A DNA stretch of 64,000 nucleotides from Collinsella tanakaei (GTDB lineage Bacteria > Actinomycetota > Coriobacteriia > Coriobacteriales > Coriobacteriaceae): assembly GCF_016902615.1 (NCBI RefSeq), contig NZ_JACJMB010000012.1:1-64000 (forward strand). The letters are read 5' to 3'. The stretch's first letter is position 1. Every line of letters begins with the position of its first letter. The notes beneath the pieces are model-generated. The model was not told where the DNA came from. It searched no databases and worked only from the letters and a program-made list of their open reading frames with translations. Shown here piece after piece: positions 8,981-16,772 of this stretch. The position numbers and the translations under genes were made by a program.

Positions 8981-9244
8981 ATTATCACCATCGTACAGGT
9001 CATCTCCACGCTCGTTCAGTTCTACGAGCTGCTGATCGTCATCTACTGCCTGCTCACTTGGTTCCCGATGCGCCAGGGCGGCCTGCTGCATGATTTCGCA
9101 GCCGTTCTGGACAGCATCTGCGGTCCCTATCTCAGCGTCTTCAGGCGCATCATCCCACCGCTGGGGGGCATCGACTTCTCGCCGGTAGTTGCGCTTCTTG
9201 CGTTGAGCCTCGGAGAGCGCCTGCTCTTTAACATTTTGCTGTAA
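8981..9244 (+). CDS. YggT family membrane protein with a probable ATT start
   Basis: This frame encodes an 87-residue hydrophobic protein of the YggT family (two membrane segments, about residues 8-30 and 60-85). It contains the family-like LLTWFPM and SVFRRIIPPLGGIDFSP motifs. YggT proteins of unknown mechanism normally sit between sepF and divIVA, exactly as here. The frame follows the sepF stop with no ATG, GTG or TTG before the conserved region. The ATT at 8981 lies 10 nt after GAGGAG and is the best start. A sequencing error or a downstream CTG start is the alternative. The gene is easily missed by standard gene callers. Confidence 0.75.
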   Translation: MITIVQVISTLVQFYELLIVIYCLLTWFPMRQGGLLHDFAAVLDSICGPYLSVFRRIIPPLGGIDFSPVVALLALSLGERLLFNILL

Positions 9245-9301
9245 GATGGCACGAAGCGGCCCCGAGCGGGGTTCGCCCACGTGATGAAAAGGAGTATCCA
9301 C

Positions 9302-9943
9302 ATGGCTATCACACCTGCCGACATCCAGGCCCAGACCTTCTCCGAGGCTAAGCGCGGTTACGATCCCGGCGAGGTCGATGTGTTCCTCGAGCAGGTTTCC
9401 GCTGAGGTCGACGCCATGCTCAACAAGATCGTTGACCTGAAGAACCGCCTGACCGCGACCGAGCAGCAACTCGCTGACGCCCAGGCTGCCCTTGCGGCCA
9501 AGCCCGAGCCCGCGCCCGCACCTGCACCGGCTCCCGCACCCGAGTACAGCGCGAGCGAGCGCCAGATCTCCGCGGCGCTCATCGCGGCCCAGCAGACCGC
9601 CGACAACATCGTCGCCGAGGCGCGCGAGAACGCCGAGCGGATTCGCAACGAGGCCGACGCGAAGGCGCGCGAGGTTATCCGCCAGGCGCTCGCCGAGAAA
9701 CAGAACGAGATCGAGGAGATCGACCGCCTGAAGGCTTCTCGCGAGGAGTTCAAGAGCGAGTACTTGAAGCTCATCCAGCACTTCATGGACGATGCGCAGA
9801 ATTCGTTCCCGAACGACCTGCTGAGCTCCACCCCGAGCGGCTCTGCTGCCGCCCCCGCCGTCGACCCGGCGCCCGTGGCCGCCGCCCCCGTTGCCGACCC
9901 GTTCGCCCCGGTGGACGATTTCGGTATGGACGACCTCGACTAA
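9302..9943 (+). CDS. divIVA: DivIVA-domain cell division/polar growth protein
   Basis: DivIVA-type coiled-coil proteins gather at curved membrane, at poles and septa, and recruit wall-growth or division proteins. The 213-residue protein has the conserved N-terminal lipid-binding domain (MAITPADIQ...FSEAKRGYDPGEVDVFL). A coiled coil runs to about residue 60, followed by a Pro/Ala repeat linker at about 67-80. A second coiled coil covers about 85-160, and an Ala/Pro/Asp-rich tail ends in DDFGMDDLD. The ATG at 9302 follows AAAAGGAG with 7-nt spacing. It ends the division cluster and is followed by a terminator at 10002-10040. Confidence 0.92.
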   Translation: MAITPADIQAQTFSEAKRGYDPGEVDVFLEQVSAEVDAMLNKIVDLKNRLTATEQQLADAQAALAAKPEPAPAPAPAPAPEYSASERQISAALIAAQQTADNIVAEARENAERIRNEADAKAREVIRQALAEKQNEIEEIDRLKASREEFKSEYLKLIQHFMDDAQNSFPNDLLSSTPSGSAAAPAVDPAPVAAAPVADPFAPVDDFGMDDLD

Positions 9944-10001
9944 CGAGGACCGTAGCACATCCTGCCGAGATGGCGCGCACATATTGCCATAGTGCATGCT
10001 T

Positions 10002-10040
10002 GACCCCGGTGTCGCTCGGCGGCATCGGGGTTGTCTTTTT
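10002..10040 (+). terminator. intrinsic terminator after divIVA
   Basis: A short stem (ACCCCG at 10003-10008 with CGGGGT at 10026-10031) and a large loop precede GTCTTTTT. It closes the division cluster on the plus strand. Confidence 0.6.
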
Positions 10041-10089
10041 GAAGACCGCTATCGCGGAGGCTGTGTGCCGACCCGCTGCTTATTATTAT

Positions 10090-10215
10090 CGCTATTAGGT
10101 TCCCAGTGTGCATACCCTCTCTAAGACTCTCGGGTCCAGGCAGGTTCATCTGGGCTTTTGTTTCAAGTTCCTGGAGCGCTGAGCCGGATCTGTCGGGGTT
10201 GCAACCTAAGAGCGG
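10090..10215 (+). repeat. 126-bp inverted-end element, copy A
   Basis: This is one of three copies of a 126-bp element (others at 16378-16503 and 38335-38460, both reversed). It begins CGCTATTAGGTT and ends AACCTAAGAGCGG, so its ends pair. CTGGGCTTTT begins 60 bp from its left end; the matching block in the other copies is CAGGG-TTTT. Interiors otherwise differ. It lies between divIVA and rnpB in non-coding DNA. It could be a small mobile (MITE-like) element or a structured RNA; see findings. Confidence 0.7.
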
Positions 10216-10389
10216 AAATGGGGAGCGTTGCTGCCCGGGCACACGGCCGCTCGGAGCGGCTGGCAGCCGGGGAGGGGAGCGTATGCGTCCTGCAGCCCTC
10301 GAGATTGCTGCACGTGCGGCGGTTGGGGGAGGGAGCTCGGGGGCTTCGCGTCCTGGTGGTGCACCCGGATTGCTTTGTCTATGCATGAT

Positions 10390-10750
10390 GCGAAGCGGGC
10401 CCGATAAGCCGGGTTCTGTCGTGAGCGATCATTTATCTTGGCGCACGCGTTGCCGCGCGGCTCTTCGCACGCTACCCGAGCGCGGACCGGGCCGGCCCAT
10501 CGCGCTCCTATTCGCGCTTGCTCCGGATGGGGTTTACCCAGCCACCATGTCGCCACGGTGCTGGTGGTCTCTTACACCACCGTTTCAGCTTTTCCCTTTA
10601 CGCTTGCGCGCAGGTGGGAGTCTTCTTTTCTGCGGCACTTTCCGTCGGGTCGCCCCGCCTGGCCGTTAGCCAGCATCCTGCCCTGTGGAGCCCGGACTTT
10701 CCTCACGCCGGGGTTGCCCCCGGTCGCGCGATCGCCTGGGCCCGCTTCGC
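10390..10750 (-). ncRNA. rnpB: RNase P RNA, bacterial type A
   Basis: This 361-nt RNA is the catalytic subunit of RNase P, which matures tRNA 5' ends. On the minus strand it has the conserved block GAGGAAAGTCCGGGCTC (complement of 10688-10704) and the 3' block ACAGAACCCGGCTTATC (complement of 10403-10419). The 13-bp terminal P1 helix is perfect (GCGAAGCGGGCCC pairing across 10738-10750 and 10390-10402), which sets both ends. A TACAAT -10 with an upstream TG lies 8 nt before the predicted first base. Confidence 0.95.
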
Positions 10751-10758
10751 AAGCAGGC

Positions 10759-10767
10759 ATTGTAGCA
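10759..10767 (-). promoter_or_regulatory. extended -10 promoter of rnpB
   Basis: Reading the minus strand, TGC-TACAAT (TACAAT at 10764-10759) ends 8 nt before the predicted RNA start at 10750. The -35 region is weak, which fits an extended -10 promoter. Confidence 0.6.
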
Positions 10768-11030
10768 CGCTCGGGGCACGGCGGATAGCGGAGCGGCTGC
10801 GGGGCCCCGTCGACCATGCGGTCTTCAAGAGCTGACGGGCGCAGGCAGGCAGCCGTATCCGCGCGCATGATGGGGGTGAGCTCCCGGGTCGCGTCGCTGT
10901 TCGAGGTGTCCCTGGGCGGTCGTGACGAAACATCATGATGTCCCGTCGATGCCTGTGGGGGGCGAGGATTTGCGTATCGCCCATGATGGGCTAGAATGGC
11001 CTAGGCGGGCACACGAAGAGGCCGCGTAGC
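10768..11030. other. intergenic region, no gene seen
   Basis: No frame here has a credible protein or ribosome site. Apart from the rnpB promoter on one side and the phosphate promoter on the other, I see only GC-rich DNA with short imperfect hairpins. Confidence 0.5.
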
Positions 11031-11096
11031 TTACAAAACCATTACAAACCGAACTGAATGTAATCTGTTGGCTAAGAAACAGTAAAGTGATACCCT
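11031..11096 (+). promoter_or_regulatory. Pho-box-like repeat and promoter of the phosphate transporter
   Basis: A direct repeat TTACAAA (11031-11037) and TTACAAA (11042-11048) has the 11-bp period of Pho boxes. It is followed by a promoter TTGGCT (11068-11073), 17-bp spacer, TACCCT (11091-11096). The region is AT-rich in a GC-rich genome. Phosphate-starvation control is inferred from the downstream transporter and the similar repeat before the PhoU-like gene. Confidence 0.5.
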
Positions 11097-11239
11097 TTAT
11101 GCGCGCATACGCGCAGGAATTCGGGCTGTTCGTCATACGACGCCCGCCACACGGTGCGCCCTTGGCGTGCCGTCGGCGCTTGGTTGCCGCCGGCATGTAC
11201 GACAAGGCTCGCACACGTCACGACGGAGGAGTGGGCGTC

Positions 11240-12292
11240 TTGGAAGTTTCCCTAACCCAATTCATCGAGCAGGTTACGACCAACCCGATCATGGCGATAT
11301 CGGTCCTTTTGACCTTGGGCGTCATTTTCGTCAACGGCTGGACCGATGCGCCGAACGCGATCGCGACCTGCATTTCCACGCGCTGCATGAACGTGCGTCC
11401 AGCCATCATCATGAGCGCCATCTTCAACTTCCTCGGCGTCTTCATCATGACGCAGGTGAACTCATCGGTCGCCTCGACGATTTCGAACATGGTCGATTTC
11501 GGCGGTGACACCCACGAGGCGCTCATCGCGCTGTGCGCGGCGCTGTTCTCGATCGTGGTCTACAGCGTGGGCGCCTCGTTTTTCGGCATTCCGACCAGCG
11601 AGAGCCATAGCCTGATCGCCGGCCTCACGGGTGCGGCGCTTGCCATCCAAAACGGTCTGGATGGCGTCAATGGCCAGGAATGGGTCAAGGTCCTCTACGG
11701 TCTCGTGCTGAGCCTGGCGCTCGGCTTCGCGCTCGGTTGGCTCATCTGCAAGGGGCTCTCGATACTATGCGCGGGCGTGGATCGAAGACAGGCGAACGGA
11801 GTCTTCAAGTACGCCCAGATCGTCGCCGCGGCGTCCATGAGCTTTATGCACGGCGCGCAGGACGGCCAGAAGTTCATCGGCGTGCTGCTGCTCGGCGTGG
11901 CCTTCTGCAACGGCCAGTCCGACGTCTCGGGTGCCATCATCCCGGTGTGGCTCATGCTGCTGTGCTCGACCGTCATGGGCGTCGGCACGAGCGTGGGCGG
12001 CGAGAAGATCATCAAGTCCGTCGGCATGGATATGGTCAAGCTCGAGAAGTACCAGGGATTCTCCGCCGACCTCGCCGGCGCCTTCTGCATCCTGCTGTCG
12101 ACCGTGTTCGGCATCCCCGTGTCCACGACGCACACCAAGACGAGCGCCATCATGGGCGTCGGCGCCGTCAAGCGCCTCTCCGCCATCAACTTCTCGGTGG
12201 TGAAGGACATGCTCCTCACGTGGGTCTTCACGTTCCCGGGATGCGGTGCCATCAGCTTCGTCATGGCGAAGCTCTTCATGATGCTGTTCTAA
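11240..12292 (+). CDS. PiT-family inorganic phosphate permease
   Basis: PiT transporters move metal-phosphate with protons across the cytoplasmic membrane. The protein has the duplicated PiT signatures: GWTDAPNAIATCISTR near the N-terminus and the second-half GIPVSTTHTKTSAIMG. Around ten membrane segments can be seen in 350 residues. The best start is the TTG at 11240, 9 nt after GGAGGA; earlier ATGs at 11087 or 11195 would add a tail that does not look like the family. It is followed by a terminator and a DUF47 PhoU-like gene, the usual partner of PiT permeases. Confidence 0.9.
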   Translation: MEVSLTQFIEQVTTNPIMAISVLLTLGVIFVNGWTDAPNAIATCISTRCMNVRPAIIMSAIFNFLGVFIMTQVNSSVASTISNMVDFGGDTHEALIALCAALFSIVVYSVGASFFGIPTSESHSLIAGLTGAALAIQNGLDGVNGQEWVKVLYGLVLSLALGFALGWLICKGLSILCAGVDRRQANGVFKYAQIVAAASMSFMHGAQDGQKFIGVLLLGVAFCNGQSDVSGAIIPVWLMLLCSTVMGVGTSVGGEKIIKSVGMDMVKLEKYQGFSADLAGAFCILLSTVFGIPVSTTHTKTSAIMGVGAVKRLSAINFSVVKDMLLTWVFTFPGCGAISFVMAKLFMMLF

Positions 12293-12308
12293 CTCAATCG
12301 CTCTGTAT

Positions 12309-12343
12309 CGGTGCCGCGAGGCAAGAGGCGCGGCACCGTTTTT
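12309..12343 (+). terminator. intrinsic terminator between the permease and its PhoU-like partner
   Basis: A perfect 10-bp stem (12309-12318 with 12329-12338) is followed by TTTTT. As it lies within an apparent two-gene operon, it may lower expression of the downstream gene. Confidence 0.8.
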
Positions 12344-12382
12344 CGTACCGCTAGGCAACAACCTTTTTGGGGGGATCATCCA

Positions 12383-13006
12383 GTGGCCAGGAAAAACGAT
12401 GCATTCTACTTCGATTCGTTCATCGCGTGCGCGGAGCTGTCGAGTCAGGCGGCGCGCCTGCTCGCCGACATCATGCGCTCTTTCGACCCCGATAAGATCG
12501 CTGAGCGCATCGACGAGATGCACGCCATCGAGCAGGCTGCCGATGAGCGCAAGCACGAGGTGCTCGATGCGCTCGTGACCGCGTTCGTCACGCCGATCGA
12601 GCGCGAGGACATCGCCGTGCTCTCCGACTACCTTGACACGGTGGTCGATCGGATCGAGGGCGTACTGCTTCGGCTGTACTTCGACAACATCCGCGAGATT
12701 CGTCCCGACGCGCTGAAGATGGTCGAGATGATCGAGCGCGCCTGCGACGAGATGGGCAAGCTGCTCGGCGAGCTGCCGCAGTTCAAGCGCTCGAAGGCTC
12801 TGCGCGAGCACGTGATCAACATCAACTCCATCGAGGAGGAGGCCGACCACGTCTACATCGCCTCCATGCGTGAGCTGCACACCGGCTGTGACGATCCGCT
12901 GCAGGTGTTCACGTGGCACGAGGTGTACACGTTTTTGGAGTACTGCGTCGACTCCGTCGAGCATGTGGCCGATACGGTCGACAGCATCGTGATGAAGAAC
13001 AGCTAA
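12383..13006 (+). CDS. DUF47 (PhoU-like) protein, partner of the phosphate permease
   Basis: DUF47 proteins are all-helical, PhoU-related, and usually encoded beside PiT permeases, whose activity they are thought to control. This 207-residue protein starts at a GTG (12383) 7 nt after GGGGGA. It has the family pattern of long amphipathic helices, with conserved DYLDTVVDRIEG and the C-terminal VDSVEHVADTVDSIV helix. Its length matches the family. It follows the permease by 90 bp, separated by a terminator. The same organism has a second, classical PhoU-like protein at 6422-7276. Confidence 0.88.
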   Translation: MARKNDAFYFDSFIACAELSSQAARLLADIMRSFDPDKIAERIDEMHAIEQAADERKHEVLDALVTAFVTPIEREDIAVLSDYLDTVVDRIEGVLLRLYFDNIREIRPDALKMVEMIERACDEMGKLLGELPQFKRSKALREHVININSIEEEADHVYIASMRELHTGCDDPLQVFTWHEVYTFLEYCVDSVEHVADTVDSIVMKNS

Positions 13007-13030
13007 GCGCATCTGATCGATCGTGCAGAG

Positions 13031-13139
13031 CGGCTCTTCCCCTGTAAGGGCCCATGGGTATGCCCCGCGCGCGTCCTCGGCTGTTGGCCTGCGGAATGCG
13101 CGCGGGGCATACCCATGGGCCCTTACAGGGGAAGAGCCG
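13031..13139. repeat. long perfect palindrome, 42-bp arms
   Basis: Arms at 13031-13072 and 13098-13139 are perfectly complementary over 42 bp, with a 25-nt loop. It lies 25 bp after the DUF47 stop. There is no T run, and it is far longer than a terminator. It could stop transcription or be a dispersed palindromic repeat. Nothing else was found in 13007-13294. Confidence 0.9.
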
Positions 13140-13294
13140 TGCGCTATCGGTCAGAAAGATGCGGGAGCGAGATTCGGGTGGGGGCGATGTTGCCGTTCGG
13201 CCTGTTGGGGCGACGTGGTCCTCGCGGTTTTTGTGGGCCGGTGCTTTTGCGTAGAATGGTGCGCATGTCGTTCTTGGAAGGATGGGGCTGTTAG

Positions 13295-13930
13295 GTGGAG
13301 AGCTATATCACGATGCGGGCGGGTGTTGAGGCGACTGGGGAGTTCGAGGACCGCAAGAGCCGCTTTATCGCTCAGCTCGTGCATGTGGAGACCGAGGAGG
13401 AGGCGTCGGCTCATCAGGCGGCGGTGCGCGCGCGCCACTATGATGCGCGCCACAATGTACCGGCGTGGATTCTGGTGGACGGGCGCGAGCGGGCGAGCGA
13501 TGACGGCGAGCCGCAGCGGACGAGCGGATTGCCGACGCTTGAGGTGCTGCGCGGGGCGGGGCTGAAGGATGTCTGCTGCGTCACGACGCGCTATTTCGGC
13601 GGCACGCTGCTCGGCCCCGGCGGCCTCGTGCGGGCCTATACCGCGGCGGCCCAGGCGGCGGTCGAGGCGGCGCGCGCGGCGGGGCAGCTCGTCGAGATGA
13701 CGAGCGTGGTACCCGTCGACGTTCAGGTCGCCTATCCCTCCTACGAGCAGGTGCTGCGCTTGGCCCAGGGGCGCGGGGCTCATGTGGCGTCGACCGATTT
13801 CACCGACGAGGTGTGCCTGCATCTCGTCTTTCGCGCGGGCGAGCAGGACGCTTTCGCCGCGGCCCTGACTGAGCTGCTTTGCGGCCGTGAGCGCCTGCAA
13901 GAGGGAAAGGTGCGCTTCGCGGAGTTCTAG
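13295..13930 (+). CDS. YigZ/IMPACT family protein
   Basis: YigZ/IMPACT proteins have an N-terminal ribosomal-S5-like fold domain and often a C-terminal ferredoxin-like (DUF1949) domain; eukaryotic IMPACT regulates GCN2, while the bacterial role is unclear. The 211-residue protein has the hallmark SDDGEPQRTSGLP segment (about 67-79) and RYFGGTLLGPGGLVRAY (about 99-115). It starts with a GTG at 13295; the nearest ribosome site GGAAGG is 12 nt upstream, somewhat far. It appears to be a single-gene unit. Confidence 0.85.
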   Translation: MESYITMRAGVEATGEFEDRKSRFIAQLVHVETEEEASAHQAAVRARHYDARHNVPAWILVDGRERASDDGEPQRTSGLPTLEVLRGAGLKDVCCVTTRYFGGTLLGPGGLVRAYTAAAQAAVEAARAAGQLVEMTSVVPVDVQVAYPSYEQVLRLAQGRGAHVASTDFTDEVCLHLVFRAGEQDAFAAALTELLCGRERLQEGKVRFAEF

Positions 13931-14094
13931 GGGAGCGCGGATGCAAGGCTTTTTGCGGTTCGGCACCCGCGGGCGGGGCGCCTACGGGTTCCGAGCGCTC
14001 TGGGCGTTTGTAACAAGCGGTGCCGTCTTGGTGTCCCTCCGGCCGCATTGCAGTATCCTGTTCTGTGCACCTACGACCGAAAAGGAGCTCGCGT

Positions 14095-15375
14095 ATGACA
14101 GAGCATATCGGGACCACCTGCGTCCAGGGCGGCTACCGCCCTGGCGATGCCGAACCCCGCCAGATCCCCATCTACCAGTCGACCACGTGGAAATACGACA
14201 CGTCCGAGCATATGGGCAAGCTGTTCGACCTCGATGAGGCCGGCTACTTCTACACCCGTCTGCAGAATCCCACCAACGACTACGTGGCTGCCAAGATCGC
14301 CGAGCTCGAGGGCGGTACGGCCGGCATGCTGACGAGCTCCGGCCAGGCGGCGAACTTCTTCGCCGTCTTCAACATTGCCGGTGCCGGCGACCACGTGGTG
14401 GCGAGCTCCGCCATCTACGGCGGCTCCTACAACCTGCTTGCGCACACCATGCGCCGCATGGGCCTCGAATGCACGTTCGTTTCGCCCGACTGCACCGATG
14501 AGGAGCTGGAGCGCGCATTCCGTCCCAACACGAAGTGCGTGTTCGGCGAGACCATCGCGAACCCCGCGCTCGACGTGCTCGACATCGAGCGCTTCGCCGC
14601 CGCTGCCCACGCCCACGGCGTGCCGCTGATCGTGGACAACACGTTCCCGACGCCCGTGATGTGCCGTCCGATCGAGTGGGGCGCCGATATCGTCACGCAC
14701 TCCACCACCAAGTACATGGACGGCCACGGCACGGCGGTGGGCGGCGCTATCGTCGACTCGGGCAACTTTGACTGGGATGCCCATGCCGACAAGTTCCCGG
14801 GTCTCACGACGCCCGACGAGACCTACCACGGCGTGGTCTACACTGAGAAGTTCGGCCAGGCGGGCGCCTACATCACGAAGGCGACCTCGCAGCTCATGCG
14901 CGACCTGGGTTCCATCCAGTCTCCGCAGCACGCCTTCTATCTGAACCTCGGCCTGGAGAGCCTGCACGTGCGCATGCCGCAGCACGTGAAGAACGGCCAG
15001 GCCGTGGCCGAGTACCTGTCTCAGCACCCGAAGATCCGCTTCGTGAAGTATCCGGGCCTTGAGGGCGATCCGTGGCACGAGCTCGCCCAGAAGTACATGC
15101 CGAACGGTACCTGTGGTGTCGTGAGCTTCGGCTTCAACGGCGGGCGCGCGGCGGCCGAGCAGTTCATGAAGAGCCTGAAGCTCGCGCAGATCGCCACGCA
15201 CGTCGCCGATGCGCGCACCTGCGTGCTGCACCCGGCCAACGCCACGCATCGCCAGATGAACGATGCGGAGCTCGAGGCCGCCGGCATCGCGCCCGACATG
15301 GTGCGCCTGTCCTGCGGCATCGAGACCACCGAGGACCTGATCGCCGACATCGAGCAGGCGCTCGAGACGGTGTAG
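14095..15375 (+). CDS. metY: O-acetylhomoserine aminocarboxypropyltransferase (sulfhydrylase)
   Basis: This PLP enzyme of the Cys/Met-metabolism family makes homocysteine from O-acetylhomoserine and sulfide, the direct sulfhydrylation route to methionine. The 426-residue protein has the PLP-binding lysine in HSTTKYMDGHG (Lys206), the TSSGQAANFF loop that stacks on PLP, and the C-terminal SCGIETTEDLIADI common to the family. The ATG at 14095 follows AAGGAG with 7-nt spacing. No SAM riboswitch was recognised in the 164-bp leader. A related gamma-lyase cannot be fully excluded. Confidence 0.9.
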   Translation: MTEHIGTTCVQGGYRPGDAEPRQIPIYQSTTWKYDTSEHMGKLFDLDEAGYFYTRLQNPTNDYVAAKIAELEGGTAGMLTSSGQAANFFAVFNIAGAGDHVVASSAIYGGSYNLLAHTMRRMGLECTFVSPDCTDEELERAFRPNTKCVFGETIANPALDVLDIERFAAAAHAHGVPLIVDNTFPTPVMCRPIEWGADIVTHSTTKYMDGHGTAVGGAIVDSGNFDWDAHADKFPGLTTPDETYHGVVYTEKFGQAGAYITKATSQLMRDLGSIQSPQHAFYLNLGLESLHVRMPQHVKNGQAVAEYLSQHPKIRFVKYPGLEGDPWHELAQKYMPNGTCGVVSFGFNGGRAAAEQFMKSLKLAQIATHVADARTCVLHPANATHRQMNDAELEAAGIAPDMVRLSCGIETTEDLIADIEQALETV

Positions 15376-15406
15376 CGCTGCCCTGTGCTGACAGGCCTCA
15401 TTGCAG

Positions 15407-15443
15407 CGAAGCCCCGTGCGGATCGGTTCCGCACGGGGCTTCG
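15407..15443. terminator. hairpin terminator after metY
   Basis: A perfect 15-bp stem (15407-15421 with 15429-15443) lies between metY and the oppositely oriented oxidase-fold gene. It has no long T run; it could serve both strands. Confidence 0.65.
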
Positions 15444-15559
15444 TCTATACGGGTTCGAGGACGCACCGGCGCGCGTCATGGGAGGGATGAGCCGGCTTGA
15501 GGGCGGTGCGGCATATCGCTGTCCGCGGGCGCGCGCCATGGGGAGGGGCGCGAGGGCCG

Positions 15560-16132
15560 CTAGCCGCGGGCGCGCGTAAGCTCGATGGCCTCCTTGCCGC
15601 TGAGCCGCACGACGGCGAGCTCGATCATGGCCGTCTTCGCGAACTGGTCGGCGATTTCGGCAGCGCGCCCCTCGGGCAGCTTCGGCGAGTACTTCTCGGC
15701 AAGCGCTTCGAGGGCGCGCAGGCGCTCGGTGTCGTGTTCCATCATGCGGGCGTAGCCGAAGGCCATGGCACTGCGGAAATAGGTCGTGTACTCCTCGGGG
15801 ACGATGAGGTCCTGGTCGATGACGGTAAAGGATGCGCGGCCATCGGCTGCGATGGCGTCGAGCTTCGTGCCCGAGCGGGCGCCGTGGAAGAAGATGCGGC
15901 CCACGACCGGCTCGTCAGCTGAGGGGAGCCATGGGGAGAGGCCGTCTGCCCCGAGCGTGCGGCCCCATGCCGCATCGTCCAGGTACACATAGCTCAGCGG
16001 GATCCCGTAGGCGAAACCCCCGGTCGCATCGCAGCCCGACAGGGCGAGTACGCCGGCCGTGCCGTGCTCCATGATGGCGTGCGTATCCTGTTCGTCCAGC
16101 TCCTGTCGGGAACGGCGCATTTTGGTGTACAT
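15560..16132 (-). CDS. pyridoxamine 5'-phosphate oxidase-fold flavoprotein (NimA-like)
   Basis: The 190-residue protein belongs to the split-beta-barrel flavoproteins of the Pyridox_ox_2/NimA type, which bind FMN and reduce small molecules; some members inactivate nitroimidazoles. Visible motifs are the N-terminal MRRSRQELDE, PLSYVYL, RIFFHGARSGTKLDAI and ASFTVIDQD segments. The start at 16132 follows GAGGAG; longer upstream readings give low-complexity sequence. It is transcribed alone. The physiological substrate cannot be deduced. Confidence 0.8.
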   Translation of the reverse strand: MYTKMRRSRQELDEQDTHAIMEHGTAGVLALSGCDATGGFAYGIPLSYVYLDDAAWGRTLGADGLSPWLPSADEPVVGRIFFHGARSGTKLDAIAADGRASFTVIDQDLIVPEEYTTYFRSAMAFGYARMMEHDTERLRALEALAEKYSPKLPEGRAAEIADQFAKTAMIELAVVRLSGKEAIELTRARG

Positions 16133-16377
16133 GGCTCTCCTCTGGTGGGTGCGCGCTTGCGCGACATCGGTTGCTGCGGGTGGGTGGTCGGTTTTCGGCC
16201 CTGTCGATTGTACCGTGTTTCGGCGCGGGGCTATCGTGCAGCAGGGCTCAGGGCACTTTCTGCGCCATTGTCCTACGTCGCCGGCGGGCGGCGGGCGCGC
16301 GCGATGCCTGGGGCCGCACGGTGCCGCCTCCACCTGTTCCGAGCGGTTGGCTGGCATCACCGAGTTGCTCCCTATGT

Positions 16378-16503
16378 CCGGTATTAGGCGCGTTTACGGG
16401 CGGGTCCCGATCCGAGGCACCTCCTCGATGACAAAAAGCCCTGATGGGTGCCGCTTATTCGGTTCGCTTCTGAGGGCGGCGGCCGTATGGGAACCTAATA
16501 TCG
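16378..16503 (-). repeat. 126-bp inverted-end element, copy B
   Basis: Read on the minus strand it begins CGATATTAGGTTCCC and ends CCTAATACCGG. The CAGGGCTTTTT block starts at element position 61, as in copy A. The inverted ends pair over about 10 bp. Inner segments GGCACC and GGTGCC (element positions 52-57 and 83-88) can form a second stem. Confidence 0.7.
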
Positions 16504-16676
16504 GCGAGAGCAAGCAACAAGCGGGTTCGGACCCTCCGCGCCCGATGTGCCGCCTGCACAGCGAACGCTGCAGACGGGCGTCTCTCTTGGACGGCGACAA
16601 CGTTTCGCGCGGATGGGCGGCACATCGTCTTCTGTGGCGGCTTGGTGGGGATGCGGCTGCTCGAACGCGCCTGTAT

Positions 16677-16714
16677 GGTGCGCCCTGCCGGTTGCCGATA
16701 CGGCAGGGCGCACC
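16677..16714. repeat. 14-bp perfect hairpin
   Basis: Arms 16677-16690 and 16701-16714 are exact complements around a 10-nt loop, 60 bp upstream of the lipase gene. No T run follows, so a terminator role is uncertain. Confidence 0.6.
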
Positions 16715-16772
16715 GTGCGGGGCACGCTAGGATGTGGGGAAGCGAGAGATGCCATCTGTATGAGGAGCCCGC

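Larger units (their letters stand above)
16133..16772. other. 640-bp intergenic region
   Basis: No credible gene was found. It holds element copy B (16378-16503) and a 14-bp perfect hairpin (16677-16690 with 16701-16714, 10-nt loop, no T tail). The promoters of the two divergent neighbours must also lie here but are not obvious. Confidence 0.5.

Noticed and set aside
10090-10215. Reading the 126-bp element as an integron attC site
   Set aside because: The ends lack the GTTRRRY core and there is no integrase or cassette array nearby.
10106-10868. Open frames across element A and rnpB
   Set aside because: They overlap a certain structural RNA and carry no protein features.
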